From DASWJZ01 sp963761005 (GTDB taxonomy: Bacteria; Pseudomonadota; Alphaproteobacteria; Rhizobiales; Afifellaceae): DNA of 64,000 nucleotides. Location: the NCBI GenBank assembly GCA_963761005.1, contig CAVXFK010000018.1:1-64000 (forward strand), given 5' to 3'. Position 1 is the stretch's first letter. Every line of letters starts with the position of its first letter. Under the pieces are notes generated by a model. The model was not told where the DNA came from, did not search any database, and worked only from the letters and a program-made list of their open reading frames with translations. Of this stretch, positions 52,032 through 60,370 are shown piece after piece. Both the position numbers and the translations under genes were made by a program.

Positions 52032-52263
52032 GATCGGCTCCTCCCAAAATCAACGTTCTTGCAACAGGCTTGTTGGCCTATTTTGAAGCATGCGAGGGAT
52101 GAGGTGGCAACCTTGAGTGCCTGTGGTCTCCGGGCTTCGCGCATTCCAGAAACCGGATTGCGCAACGCCGCGTATACCCGGAGGTCGGACAAGGCTCCGC
52201 TATCGGTTGACCGATCGGCGGCGGAATCGTGCAACAATGAAGCGGGGCAATTGGAGTTTTTCG

Positions 52264-52899
52264 ATGCTGCGTAGGGTCCTCGCTCTTTCCATCGCCGTCG
52301 CCGCCTTCGTCGCGCTGGCGGCGCCGCCGACGATGGCCGCCGACGCGCAGATCGGTTCGGTAACCCGGCTGCAGGGCGATGCATTCTGGCGTGCCGGCCA
52401 GGCACTCGAACCGCTCGCCGAGGGCGCGCCGGTCTTCGAGAACCAGAAGGTCGGGACCGGCGAGGCGGCGCGACTTGAGCTTACCTTCGACGACGGGACG
52501 AAGCTCACGCTCGGCGAGCACGCGACGATGACGCTCGACACCTTCGTCTACGATCCGGCGCAGGGGACTGGAAAGATGACGCTCTCGGTCAAGGGCGCCT
52601 TCCGCTTCGTCTCAGGCCAGGTCTCGAAGCTGCAGAACAGGGAGGTCGCCGTCGTGACGCCGCTCGCGACGATCGGCATCCGCGGCACGGATTTCTGGGG
52701 CGGGCCGATCGACGATCAGGCGCTCGGCGTATTCCTGATCGAGGGCGCGGTCACCGTGACCAACGCCGCCGGCGAGCAGGTTCTCGATACGTCCGGTCAG
52801 GGCACCAACATCGCTACGCCCGGCGCGGCGCCCGGTGCGGTCACGATCTGGCCGCAGGCCAAAGTCGACCGTGCCATCGCGACGGTGACGTTCCAGTAG
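52264..52899 (+). CDS. FecR-domain exported protein
   Basis: 211 residues from ATG 52264 (GGAG upstream; an ATG at 52237 is an alternative). Signal peptide MLRRVLALSIAVAAFVALAA to about TMAAD. FecR domain: GAPVFENQKVGTGEAARLEL, TKLTLGEHATMTLDTFVYDP, MTLSVKGAFRFVSGQVSKLQ, TPLATIGIRGTDFWGGPIDD, EGAVTVTNAAGEQV. Same class as the one at 28869-29654. Its role within the pyrimidine island is unclear. Confidence 0.88.
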   Translation: MLRRVLALSIAVAAFVALAAPPTMAADAQIGSVTRLQGDAFWRAGQALEPLAEGAPVFENQKVGTGEAARLELTFDDGTKLTLGEHATMTLDTFVYDPAQGTGKMTLSVKGAFRFVSGQVSKLQNREVAVVTPLATIGIRGTDFWGGPIDDQALGVFLIEGAVTVTNAAGEQVLDTSGQGTNIATPGAAPGAVTIWPQAKVDRAIATVTFQ

Positions 52900-52911
52900 G
52901 AGCGGAGAGCC

Positions 52912-54222
52912 CTACTCCGCCGCCTGGCGGGCCATCGGGTTGTTCGGGTGCGTGGTCCAGTTGGCGTAGGTCGGCTCGACCTGCTTGCCGGTGCGCTGGT
53001 CGATCTCGCCGGCCGCGAGCGGCACCATCGTGATGCAGTTCTCGACCGGGCAGACCTCGACGCAGAGATTGCAGCCGACGCATTCGGCGTCGATCACCTC
53101 GAAGTGCCGCTGGCCGTTCTTCGTCGTCGCGATCGCCTGGTGCGAGGTGTCCTCGCAGGCGATGTGGCAGCGGCCGCACTTGATGCAGAGCGCCTGGTCG
53201 ATGCGCGCCTTGGTCACGTAGTTCAGGTTCAGGAACTGCCAGTCGGTGACGTTCCCCGCCGCGCGGCCGGAGAAATCCGAGATGCGCGAATAGCCCTTCT
53301 CGTCCATCCAGCGCGAAAGCCCGTCGATCATCTCCTTCACGATCTTGAAGCCGTAGGCCATCGCTGCCGTGCAGACCTGCACGTTGCCGGCGCCGAGCGC
53401 GATGAATTCCGCAGCGTCGCGCCACGTCGTGATGCCGCCGATCGCCGAGATCGGCAGGCCTTGCGTCTCCCGATCGCGCGCGATCTCGGAGACCATCGAG
53501 AGCGCGATCGGCTTCACCGCCGGGCCGCAATAGCCGCCATGCGACCCCTTGCCGTCGATCGTCGGTTCAGGCGCGAAGGTGTCGAGATTGACCCCGGTGA
53601 TCGAGTTGATCGTGTTGATCAGCGACACCGCGTCGGCGCCGCCCTGCTTCGCCGCGCGCGCCGGACGGCGGATGTCTGTGATGTTCGGCGTCAGCTTCAC
53701 GATGACAGGCATGCGCGTGTGTGCTTTGCACCAGCGCGCCACCATCTCGATATATTCCGGCACTTGGCCGACGGCGGAGCCCATGCCGCGCTCGCTCATA
53801 CCGTGCGGGCAGCCGAAATTGAGCTCCACCCCGTCGCACTCCGTCGCCTCGACCTTCTTCAGGATGTCGGCCCAGTTCTTCTCCTCGCACGGCACCATCA
53901 GCGAGACGACGAGCGCGCGATCCGGCCAGTCGCGCTTCACGCGTTTGATCTCGTCGAGATTCGTTTGCAGCGGACGGTCGGTGATGAGCTCGATGTTGTT
54001 GAAGCCGAGGAGCCGCCGGTCGGGCCCGTGGATCGCGCCGTAGCGCGGGCCGTTGACGTTGACGATCGCCGGGTCCTCGCCGAGCGTCTTCCACACTACG
54101 CCGCCCCAGCCTTCCTTGAAGGCGCGCACGACGTTGTATTCCTTGTCGGTCGGCGGCGCGGAGGCGAGCCAGAACGGATTCGGCGACTTGATGCCGACGA
54201 AATCGGTGCGGAGATCAGCCAT
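52912..54222 (-). CDS. preA: NAD-dependent dihydropyrimidine dehydrogenase subunit PreA
   Basis: 436 residues. FMN-binding TIM barrel with the catalytic Cys region GVELNFGCPHGMSERGMGSA, substrate and FMN residues in VKLTPNITDIRRPARAAKQG, and a C-terminal 2x[4Fe-4S] ferredoxin domain (CIKCGRCHIACEDTSHQA; CVGCNLCVEVCPVENC). Reduces uracil/thymine to dihydropyrimidine with PreT, step 1 of the pathway. Co-directional with preT, 18 bases downstream. Confidence 0.95.
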   Translation of the reverse strand: MADLRTDFVGIKSPNPFWLASAPPTDKEYNVVRAFKEGWGGVVWKTLGEDPAIVNVNGPRYGAIHGPDRRLLGFNNIELITDRPLQTNLDEIKRVKRDWPDRALVVSLMVPCEEKNWADILKKVEATECDGVELNFGCPHGMSERGMGSAVGQVPEYIEMVARWCKAHTRMPVIVKLTPNITDIRRPARAAKQGGADAVSLINTINSITGVNLDTFAPEPTIDGKGSHGGYCGPAVKPIALSMVSEIARDRETQGLPISAIGGITTWRDAAEFIALGAGNVQVCTAAMAYGFKIVKEMIDGLSRWMDEKGYSRISDFSGRAAGNVTDWQFLNLNYVTKARIDQALCIKCGRCHIACEDTSHQAIATTKNGQRHFEVIDAECVGCNLCVEVCPVENCITMVPLAAGEIDQRTGKQVEPTYANWTTHPNNPMARQAAE

Positions 54223-54240
54223 CGGTTCCTCCTACGGCCA

Positions 54241-55599
54241 TCAATTCGAAAGTGCGCGGTGGATCGATTCTGCCGCGAGCTTGCCGTCCTGCGCTGCAGC
54301 GACGGTCAGGTCCTCGCCGCCGGCGATGCAGTCGCCGCCCGCCCAGACGCCGGGCATGGAGGTGCGGCGCTCATCGTCGACCTCGATGCGTCCGCCCTTA
54401 AGCCGGATCGCCGCGGCCGCGCCGTCGAGTGGTGCGGGGACGAAAGTCTGGCCGATCGCCTTGAACACCATGTCGGCAGGAAGCGTCGCGATCTCGCCGG
54501 TGCCGGCAAGGCGGCCGTTCTCAAGCCGCGTGCGCTCGAGCGCGATCGCGTGGACGTTGCCGTTGTCGTCGGCAAGAAGACGAAGCGGCTTCGCCCAGTG
54601 CATGATCTTCACGCCCTTCGTCTGCGCTAGGTCCTGCTCCCAGACGCTCGCCTTCATCTCCGCCTGGCCGCGGCGGTAGACGATCGTCACTTCCTCCGCG
54701 CCGAGGAGCCTCGACTGAACGGCGGCGTCGATCGCGGTCATGCCACCGCCGATGACGACGACGCGCCGGCCGATCGGCAGCTTCGCAAGGTTCTTTGCCT
54801 GCCTGAGCTCGGCGATCCAGGCGACGGCGTCGAGCGCGCCGCTCGCCCCCTCGCCGTCCGCGCCGAGCGCGTTCACGCCGGCAAGCCCCATCCCGAGAAA
54901 GACGGCGTCGAAATCCTGCTTCAGCTCCGCGAGCGTGAAGTCGCTGCCGAGCGCCTCGCCGACCTCGATCTTGATGCCGCCGATTTGCAGTATGAAATCG
55001 ACCTCGCGCTCGGCGAAGCCGCCCGGCGTCTTGTAGGCGGCAATGCCGTATTCGTTGAGCCCGCCGGGCTTCGGCTTCGCGTCGAAGATGGTGACGTCAT
55101 GGCCGTGCATGGCCAGACGATGCGCGCAGGCAAGACCCGCCGGCCCCGCGCCGACCACGGCGACGCTTTTTCCGGTCGGATGCGCGCGCGTGAACGGATG
55201 CTCGCCGCGCGCCATCAGGAAGTCGGTGGCAAAGCGCTGCAGCTCGCCGATTTTCACCGGCTTGTCTTCGGCGAGGTTGCGGACGCACGCCTCCTCGCAC
55301 AGCGTCTCTACGGGGCAGACGCGCGCGCACATGCCGCCCATGATGTTGGAATCGAGAATGGTCGTGCCGGCGCCGCCGGGATTGTCGGCCTGGATCTGGC
55401 GGATGAAGAGCGGAATGTCGATGTGCGTCGGGCACGCCTGCATGCAGGGCGCGTCGAAGCAGAAATAGCAGCGGTCTGCCTCGACGAACGCCTCGTGGCG
55501 GGAGAGCGGCGGGTGCAGGTCCGAAAAATTCCTGGCGTAGTCCTCGGCGCCGAGCCGGCCCGCGGCGATATCCGGCTGGCGCTCCCCCAGATTCGACAT
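54241..55599 (-). CDS. preT: NAD-dependent dihydropyrimidine dehydrogenase subunit PreT
   Basis: 452 residues from ATG 55599 (GGAGGGA upstream). N-terminal Fe-S motifs CYFCFDAPCMQACPTHIDIP and CARVCPVETLCEEAC, FAD site VAVVGAGPAGLACAHRLAMH, NADH site VVVIGGGMTAIDAAVQSRLL, and the final GVWAGGDCIAGGEDLTVAAA. Glutamate-synthase-small-subunit-like flavoprotein that passes electrons from NADH to PreA. Confidence 0.95.
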   Translation of the reverse strand: MSNLGERQPDIAAGRLGAEDYARNFSDLHPPLSRHEAFVEADRCYFCFDAPCMQACPTHIDIPLFIRQIQADNPGGAGTTILDSNIMGGMCARVCPVETLCEEACVRNLAEDKPVKIGELQRFATDFLMARGEHPFTRAHPTGKSVAVVGAGPAGLACAHRLAMHGHDVTIFDAKPKPGGLNEYGIAAYKTPGGFAEREVDFILQIGGIKIEVGEALGSDFTLAELKQDFDAVFLGMGLAGVNALGADGEGASGALDAVAWIAELRQAKNLAKLPIGRRVVVIGGGMTAIDAAVQSRLLGAEEVTIVYRRGQAEMKASVWEQDLAQTKGVKIMHWAKPLRLLADDNGNVHAIALERTRLENGRLAGTGEIATLPADMVFKAIGQTFVPAPLDGAAAAIRLKGGRIEVDDERRTSMPGVWAGGDCIAGGEDLTVAAAQDGKLAAESIHRALSN

Positions 55600-55692
55600 C
55601 CGATCCCTCCAGCGATGACGCGGCCGGCGTCCGTGCGCCAGCGAAGCCTTCGCATGCAAAGGATGAACCGGGTTTCAAAAACCGTCAAATTT

Positions 55693-55708
55693 TTTATCAA
55701 CCGATCAA
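55693..55708. promoter_or_regulatory. Degenerate RutR-like site upstream of preT
   Basis: TTTATCAACCGATCAA (reverse TTGATCGGTTGATAAA) keeps about 10 of 14 defined positions of TTGACCAnnTGGTCAA, about 95 bases upstream of preT. Weak on its own; suggestive given the clear box at 48081. Confidence 0.35.
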
Positions 55709-55818
55709 ATTTCTCGTACATGCCTGGCGCACGTCGCAAACCCCTCGGTCCGTTACTATCTGCGGCCGCAACCAACTGCTAGAATCTCCGCGGATCGGCA
55801 TTTCCCAAGGACGGGAGC

Positions 55819-57576
55819 GTGGAACCGGCAAACGTCGAACGCAGGCTCGCGGCCATACTGGCCGCCGACGTTGTCGGCTTCAGTCGGCTCATGGAGCTCG
55901 ACGAGGCCGGCACGCTCGCGCGCATGCGGGCCGTGCGGCTGGAGCTGATGGGGCCTGCCCTCGAAAAATGCCGGGGGCGGATCATCAAGACGACCGGGGA
56001 CGGCATCCTGGTAGAATTTCAGAGCGTCACCGAAGCCGTTCGCTGCGCCGCTGATTTCCAACGCGCGATGGCGGTGCGAAAGGATGACGCCCCCAATACG
56101 TCAAGCCTGCGTTTTCGCATCGGTATCAATCTCGGCGACGTGATCGTGGAGGACGACGACATCTTCGGCGATGGTGTGAACGTGGCGGCACGACTTGAAT
56201 CGATCGCGGAGCCTGGCGGCATCTACGTCTCCGCGGCAGTGCGCGACCAGGTCGGCGACCGGCTCGACGTCGCCTTCGAGGATCTCGGCGAGCACAGCGT
56301 GAAGAACATCAGCCGGCCGATCCGCGTCTTTCGCGTGCAGATCGACGGCGACCGCCCCGACGCTGCGGCGGCGCGCACGCCGCAGAAGGAGGCGCTGGCG
56401 CGCATGCCCTCGATCGCAGTGCTGCCGTTCGCGAATATGAGCGGCGATCCGGACCAGGAATTCTTCGCAGATGGTTTGACCGAGGACATCATCACGGAGG
56501 TGTCGCGCTTCCACGACCTTCTCGTCATCTCGCGCAACGCCGTCTTCGTGCACAAGGGCAAGCCGGTGACAGCGCGCGGCATCGCCAAGGAGTTCGGCGT
56601 CGACTACGTGGTGGAGGGAAGCGTCCGCAAGGCGGCCGACCGCGTGCGCGTCACCGTCCAGCTCATCGACGGCCTCACCGAGACGCATATCTGGGCGGAA
56701 CGCTACGACCGCAAGCTCGAAGACATCTTCGCCATCCAGGACGAGGTCACGGCGGCCATTGTGGCGACGCTCCGCGGGCGTGTCGAAGCGGCGTCGCACG
56801 AGCGCGCCAAGAAAAAGCCCACCGAGAACATGGCGGCCTACGAATATGTGCTGGCCGGGAAGGTCCTGCACCACCGGTCGCAGTGGCAGTCCAATCAGGA
56901 GGCGATGGGCATGCTCGACCGCGCCGTCGCGCTCGATCCCAAGTATGCCCACGCGCACGCCTGGAAGGCGTGCGTCTTCGGCCAGCGATTCGCGCACGGC
57001 TGGTTCGACGACGCGAACGTTCTTCTTAAAGACATCACATCGGAACTGGAGACGGCCCTCTCTCTGGACGAGAACGACGCCGACGTTCACCGCATATTTG
57101 CTGCCGTGCACCTGATCTTCAATCGTTTCGACAAGGCGAGCTATCACCAGGGACGCGCACTAGAGCTCAGTCCCAACTATGATCTCGTCGTGGTGCAGCA
57201 AGGTGAGCTCCTGACCTGGCTCGGCCGGCCGGAGGAAGGGATCGAATGGATCCGCAAGGCGATGCGCCTCAATCCCTATCATCCGGAGCGGTTCTGGAGC
57301 CACCTCGGGCGGGCGCAATATGCTGCGCGGCTCTACACCGACGCGATCCAGTCTCTCGGACGCATCAGCAAACTCGAGCCTGCGCACCTCGCGATCCTTG
57401 CCGCGGCGTCGGCCCAAATGGGCGACAGCGCTTCAGCCGCGGCACATCGCCGCGAAATCCTGAACCGAGCGCCAGACTTCACGGTGGCGGCCCACCTCGC
57501 AACTCAGCACTACAGCCGCGAATCCGACATCCAACACTACCGCGAAGGTCTTCTGGCGGCGGGATTGCCGGCTTAG
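55819..57576 (+). CDS. Class III adenylate/guanylate cyclase with TolB-like and TPR domains
   Basis: 585 residues, GTG start. Residues 1-180 are a class III cyclase domain; both metal Asp are present (LAADVVGFSRLMELDEAG and KTTGDGILVEF), as are the Asn and Arg of FGDGVNVAARLES, so it is probably active. A TolB-like domain follows (SIAVLPFANMSGDPDQEFFA; HIWAERYDRKLEDIFAIQDE), then TPR repeats to the end. No membrane helix. The sensor half is nearly the same as in the winged-helix protein at 8037-9569. Confidence 0.9.
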   Translation: MEPANVERRLAAILAADVVGFSRLMELDEAGTLARMRAVRLELMGPALEKCRGRIIKTTGDGILVEFQSVTEAVRCAADFQRAMAVRKDDAPNTSSLRFRIGINLGDVIVEDDDIFGDGVNVAARLESIAEPGGIYVSAAVRDQVGDRLDVAFEDLGEHSVKNISRPIRVFRVQIDGDRPDAAAARTPQKEALARMPSIAVLPFANMSGDPDQEFFADGLTEDIITEVSRFHDLLVISRNAVFVHKGKPVTARGIAKEFGVDYVVEGSVRKAADRVRVTVQLIDGLTETHIWAERYDRKLEDIFAIQDEVTAAIVATLRGRVEAASHERAKKKPTENMAAYEYVLAGKVLHHRSQWQSNQEAMGMLDRAVALDPKYAHAHAWKACVFGQRFAHGWFDDANVLLKDITSELETALSLDENDADVHRIFAAVHLIFNRFDKASYHQGRALELSPNYDLVVVQQGELLTWLGRPEEGIEWIRKAMRLNPYHPERFWSHLGRAQYAARLYTDAIQSLGRISKLEPAHLAILAAASAQMGDSASAAAHRREILNRAPDFTVAAHLATQHYSRESDIQHYREGLLAAGLPA

Positions 57577-57679
57577 GCCCCACGGCCGCCTCCAACGCAA
57601 GCGCACCCGGTTGGTCGGTATGGTTTGATTGCAAACTAGAAGCCGCGATAAGAAAGGCATCAACAGACCGGAGGGAACG

Positions 57680-58390
57680 ATGCCGATCGAAGCCGTAAGC
57701 GCCCGCGACTGGGCCTCGCATCCGCCCTATGTCTATCCGGACTACAGGTCCACGGTGCTGCGCGGGCCGAAGCGGCCGCTGGTGCCGCTCAAGCAGACGC
57801 TCTCGGAGTTGACCGGCCCCGTTTACGGGCATGAGAGTGTCGGCCCACTCGACAGCGACCTCACAAAGAACGGCGCCAAGAACGGCGAGCCGCTCGGCGA
57901 GCGCATCATCGTCACCGGGCGCGCGCTCGACGAGGCCGGACGGCCGGTCAGGAATACGCTGATCGAGATATGGCAAGCCAACGCCGCCGGACGCTACGTC
58001 CATCACGCCGACCAGCACGCAGCGCCGCTCGATGCGAACTTCTTCGGCGGCGGACGCTGCGTCACGGACGAGCATGGACGCTACCGGTTCCTCTCGGTGA
58101 AGCCCGGCGCCTATCCGTGGCAGAACCACTACAACGCATGGCGGCCGAACCACATCCACTTCTCGCTATTCGGCCCGACGATCGCAACTCGGCTCGTCAC
58201 GCAGATGTATTTTCCCGGCGACCCGCTGCTCGCGCTTGACCCGATCTACCTCTCAGCGCCTGAAGGCGCGCGCGAGCGGCTGATCTCGCAATTTTCAATC
58301 GACGTCACCGAGCCCGGCTTTGCGCTCGGCTATGTCTTCGACATCGTGCTGCGCGGACCGGCGGAAACGCCGATGGAGACTCCCCGGTGA
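57680..58390 (+). CDS. pcaH: Protocatechuate 3,4-dioxygenase beta subunit
   Basis: 236 residues from ATG 57680 (GGAGGG upstream). Intradiol dioxygenase core with iron ligands in GRYVHHADQHAA and NHYNAWRPNHIHFSLFGPTI; N-terminal YVYPDYRSTVLRGPKRPLVP typical of PcaH. Catalyses ring opening of protocatechuate to 3-carboxy-cis,cis-muconate with PcaG. Overlaps pcaG by four bases. Confidence 0.94.
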   Translation: MPIEAVSARDWASHPPYVYPDYRSTVLRGPKRPLVPLKQTLSELTGPVYGHESVGPLDSDLTKNGAKNGEPLGERIIVTGRALDEAGRPVRNTLIEIWQANAAGRYVHHADQHAAPLDANFFGGGRCVTDEHGRYRFLSVKPGAYPWQNHYNAWRPNHIHFSLFGPTIATRLVTQMYFPGDPLLALDPIYLSAPEGARERLISQFSIDVTEPGFALGYVFDIVLRGPAETPMETPR

Positions 58391-58977
58391 GCTCGAAGCA
58401 GACGCCGTCGCAGACTGTCGGGCCGTTCTTCGCCTATGGCCTGACGGCGCCGCAATACGGCTTTGCGCACGATGCGATCGCCTCGAGCGAGGTCGCCGAG
58501 CCGATGGTTCCCGGCGAGCACATCGAGATCGTCGGACAGATCATCGACGGGGCCGGCGATGCGATCCCCGACGCCGCCATCGAAATCTGGCAGGCGGATT
58601 TGGAAGGCCGCTACGCGCATCCGGCCGATCCGCGCGGCTCCAATCAGCTCTTCCGCGGCTTCGGCCGTTGCGGCACCGGCACGCTGCCGGAAAACCGCTA
58701 CGCCTTCCGCACCGTCAAGCCCGGCTCGGTCGACGGCGAGCAGGCGCCGCATATCAGCGTCATCATCTTCATGCGCGGCATGCTGAGCCATGCCTATACG
58801 CGCTTCTACTTCTCCGACGAGGCGGAGGCGAATGCGCGCGATCCGGTGCTCGCGAGCGTGCCGGAGGATCGCCGTGCAACGCTCATCGCCCAGCGCGAAG
58901 AGACCAGGGCCATGCCCGTCTATCGTTTTGACATCCACATGCAGGGCGACGAAGAGACGGTCTTCTTCGACGTCTGA
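58387..58977 (+). CDS. pcaG: Protocatechuate 3,4-dioxygenase alpha subunit
   Basis: 196 residues, GTG start overlapping the pcaH stop. Typical PcaG: TPSQTVGPFFAYGLTAPQYG, AAIEIWQADLEGRYAHPADP, HISVIIFMRGMLSHAYTRFY. Like other alpha subunits it lacks the full iron ligand set and completes the active site of PcaH. Confidence 0.94.
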   Translation: MSSKQTPSQTVGPFFAYGLTAPQYGFAHDAIASSEVAEPMVPGEHIEIVGQIIDGAGDAIPDAAIEIWQADLEGRYAHPADPRGSNQLFRGFGRCGTGTLPENRYAFRTVKPGSVDGEQAPHISVIIFMRGMLSHAYTRFYFSDEAEANARDPVLASVPEDRRATLIAQREETRAMPVYRFDIHMQGDEETVFFDV

Positions 58978-58988
58978 CGGATTCGCGG

Positions 58989-59837
58989 ATGGCCGAGTTC
59001 CTTTCCTTATCCGAAGCGGTCGGACGCAACCTTCATGACGGCGACGAGGTCGCCATGGAGGGTTTTACGCACCTGATCCCCTTCGCCGCCGGGCACGAAG
59101 TGATCCGTCAGGGCAGGAAGCGGCTGACGTTGATCCGCATGACGCCGGACCTGATCTACGACCAGCTGATCGGCGTCGGCGCGGCGGAGAAGCTCGTCTT
59201 CTCGTGGGGCGGCAATCCCGGCGTCGGATCGCTGCATCGACTGCGCGACGCGGTCGAGAACGCCTGGCCGCAGCCGCTTCAGCTCGAGGAGCACAGCCAC
59301 GCCGCGATGGCGAACGCCTACGAAGCGGGCGCCGCCAACCTGCCCTTCGCGATGTTCCGCGGCTACAAGGGCGTCGATCTGCCGAAGGTCAATCCGAAGA
59401 TTCGCTCCGTCGCCTGCCCCTATACCGGCGAAGTGCTCGCGACCGTGCCGGCGCTTCGCCCCGACGTCGCGATCATCCACGCGCAGCGCGCCGACCGCGC
59501 CGGCAACGTTCTCATCGAAGGCATCGTCGGCGTGCAGAAGGAGTCGGTTCTTGCCGCGAAGCGCGCCATCGTGACGGTGGAGGAAGTGGTCGACGATTTC
59601 GGGCCGCGCAGCCCGAACGCCGTGATCCTGCCGGCGTGGACGATAAGCGCGATCGCCGTCGTGCCGGGCGGCGCCTTCCCCTCCTACGCGCACGGCTACT
59701 ACAAGCGCGCCAACGCGTTTTACAAAGCCTGGGACCCGATCGCGCGCGACCGCGACACGTTCCTGACGTGGATCGACGCGAACGTCATGAAGAAGTCCGC
59801 CGAGGACTTTGCGCGGTATGCGAAGAAGGCCGCGTAG
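58989..59837 (+). CDS. CoA transferase subunit A (3-oxoadipate type)
   Basis: 282 residues. Family I/GctA-CatI-like: LHDGDEVAMEGFTHLIPFAA, FSWGGNPGVGSLHRLRDAVE, CPYTGEVLATVPALRPDVAI. With the pcaHG genes directly upstream it is best read as the 3-oxoadipate:succinyl-CoA transferase A subunit, though I cannot exclude another acyl acceptor. Its partner subunit starts only at 60367, beyond a nuclease gene. Confidence 0.85.
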   Translation: MAEFLSLSEAVGRNLHDGDEVAMEGFTHLIPFAAGHEVIRQGRKRLTLIRMTPDLIYDQLIGVGAAEKLVFSWGGNPGVGSLHRLRDAVENAWPQPLQLEEHSHAAMANAYEAGAANLPFAMFRGYKGVDLPKVNPKIRSVACPYTGEVLATVPALRPDVAIIHAQRADRAGNVLIEGIVGVQKESVLAAKRAIVTVEEVVDDFGPRSPNAVILPAWTISAIAVVPGGAFPSYAHGYYKRANAFYKAWDPIARDRDTFLTWIDANVMKKSAEDFARYAKKAA

Positions 59838-59840
59838 GCG

Positions 59841-59883
59841 CTCCCCTCCCCCTCGTGGGGAGGGGCTGGGGGAGGGGTTTCGA
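59841..59883. repeat. CCCCTCCCC-type palindrome, copy g
   Basis: CTCCCCTCCCCCTCGTGGGG then AGGGGCTGGGGGAGGGG, starting three bases after the CoA transferase A stop and ending just before the DUF559 start. Inverted relative to the two copies at 60251 and 60311. Confidence 0.85.
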
Positions 59884-59884
59884 C

Positions 59885-60370
59885 GTGGCACATACGCGGA
59901 TCGCACCAAGCATCAGAGACTACGCGCGCCAGAATCGTCTTTCCCCGACCTCGGGCGAAGAGGAAATGTGGAAATACCTCCGATCGTTTCGCCCATACGG
60001 CGCTCGCTTCCGCCGCCAAGCGCCAATCGGAAACTACATCGCCGATTTTGCCTGGCTCTCCGCCCGCATCGTGATCGAGGTCGACGGCGCCACGCACGAG
60101 CAGCCTGAGACGCTCGAAAGGGACAGGCGCAAGCAGGCGTTTCTTCAGAGCCAAGGATTTCAGGTGTTTCGAGTGAACGACAACGAAGTGATCGCCAACT
60201 CTGCGAAGGCGTTCGGCGAGATAGATGCCGCCATAAGAGGCAGCTTGAGCACCCCTCCCCCAACCCCTCCCCACAAGGGGGAGGGGCGAGGTCGCGCCTC
60301 CCACTTGCACAACCCCTCCCCTAACCCCTCCCCGCAAGGGGGAGGGGAACACCGCAGGCGCGGCCCATGA
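59885..60370 (+). CDS. DUF559 (Vsr/restriction-endonuclease-like) nuclease
   Basis: 161 residues from GTG 59885. The DUF559 core covers about 10-118: RDYARQNRLSPTSGEEEMWK, YLRSFRPYGARFRRQAPIGN, YIADFAWLSARIVIEVDGAT (PD-(D/E)xK-like Asp...ExD), ERDRRKQAFLQSQGFQVFRV, NDNEVIANSAKAFGEID. The last 40 residues (STPPPTPPHKGEGRGRA, NPSPNPSPQGGGE) are translated repeat sequence and not part of the fold. It splits the CoA transferase A/B gene pair and overlaps the start of the B gene. Confidence 0.88.
   Translation: MAHTRIAPSIRDYARQNRLSPTSGEEEMWKYLRSFRPYGARFRRQAPIGNYIADFAWLSARIVIEVDGATHEQPETLERDRRKQAFLQSQGFQVFRVNDNEVIANSAKAFGEIDAAIRGSLSTPPPTPPHKGEGRGRASHLHNPSPNPSPQGGGEHRRRGP
60251..60290. repeat. CCCCTCCCC-type palindrome, copy h
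   Basis: ACCCCTCCCCCAACCCCTCC then CCACAAGGGGGAGGGG; lies inside the 3' part of the DUF559 open frame. Confidence 0.85.
60311..60348. repeat. CCCCTCCCC-type palindrome, copy i
   Basis: AACCCCTCCCCTAACCCCTC then CCCGCAAGGGGGAGGGG; direct repeat of copy h, 19 bases before the CoA transferase B start. Confidence 0.85.

Noticed and set aside
52948..54630. 560-codon open frame opposite preA and part of preT
   Set aside because: Antisense to two fully conserved Fe-S/flavin genes; composition is typical of GC-rich shadows.
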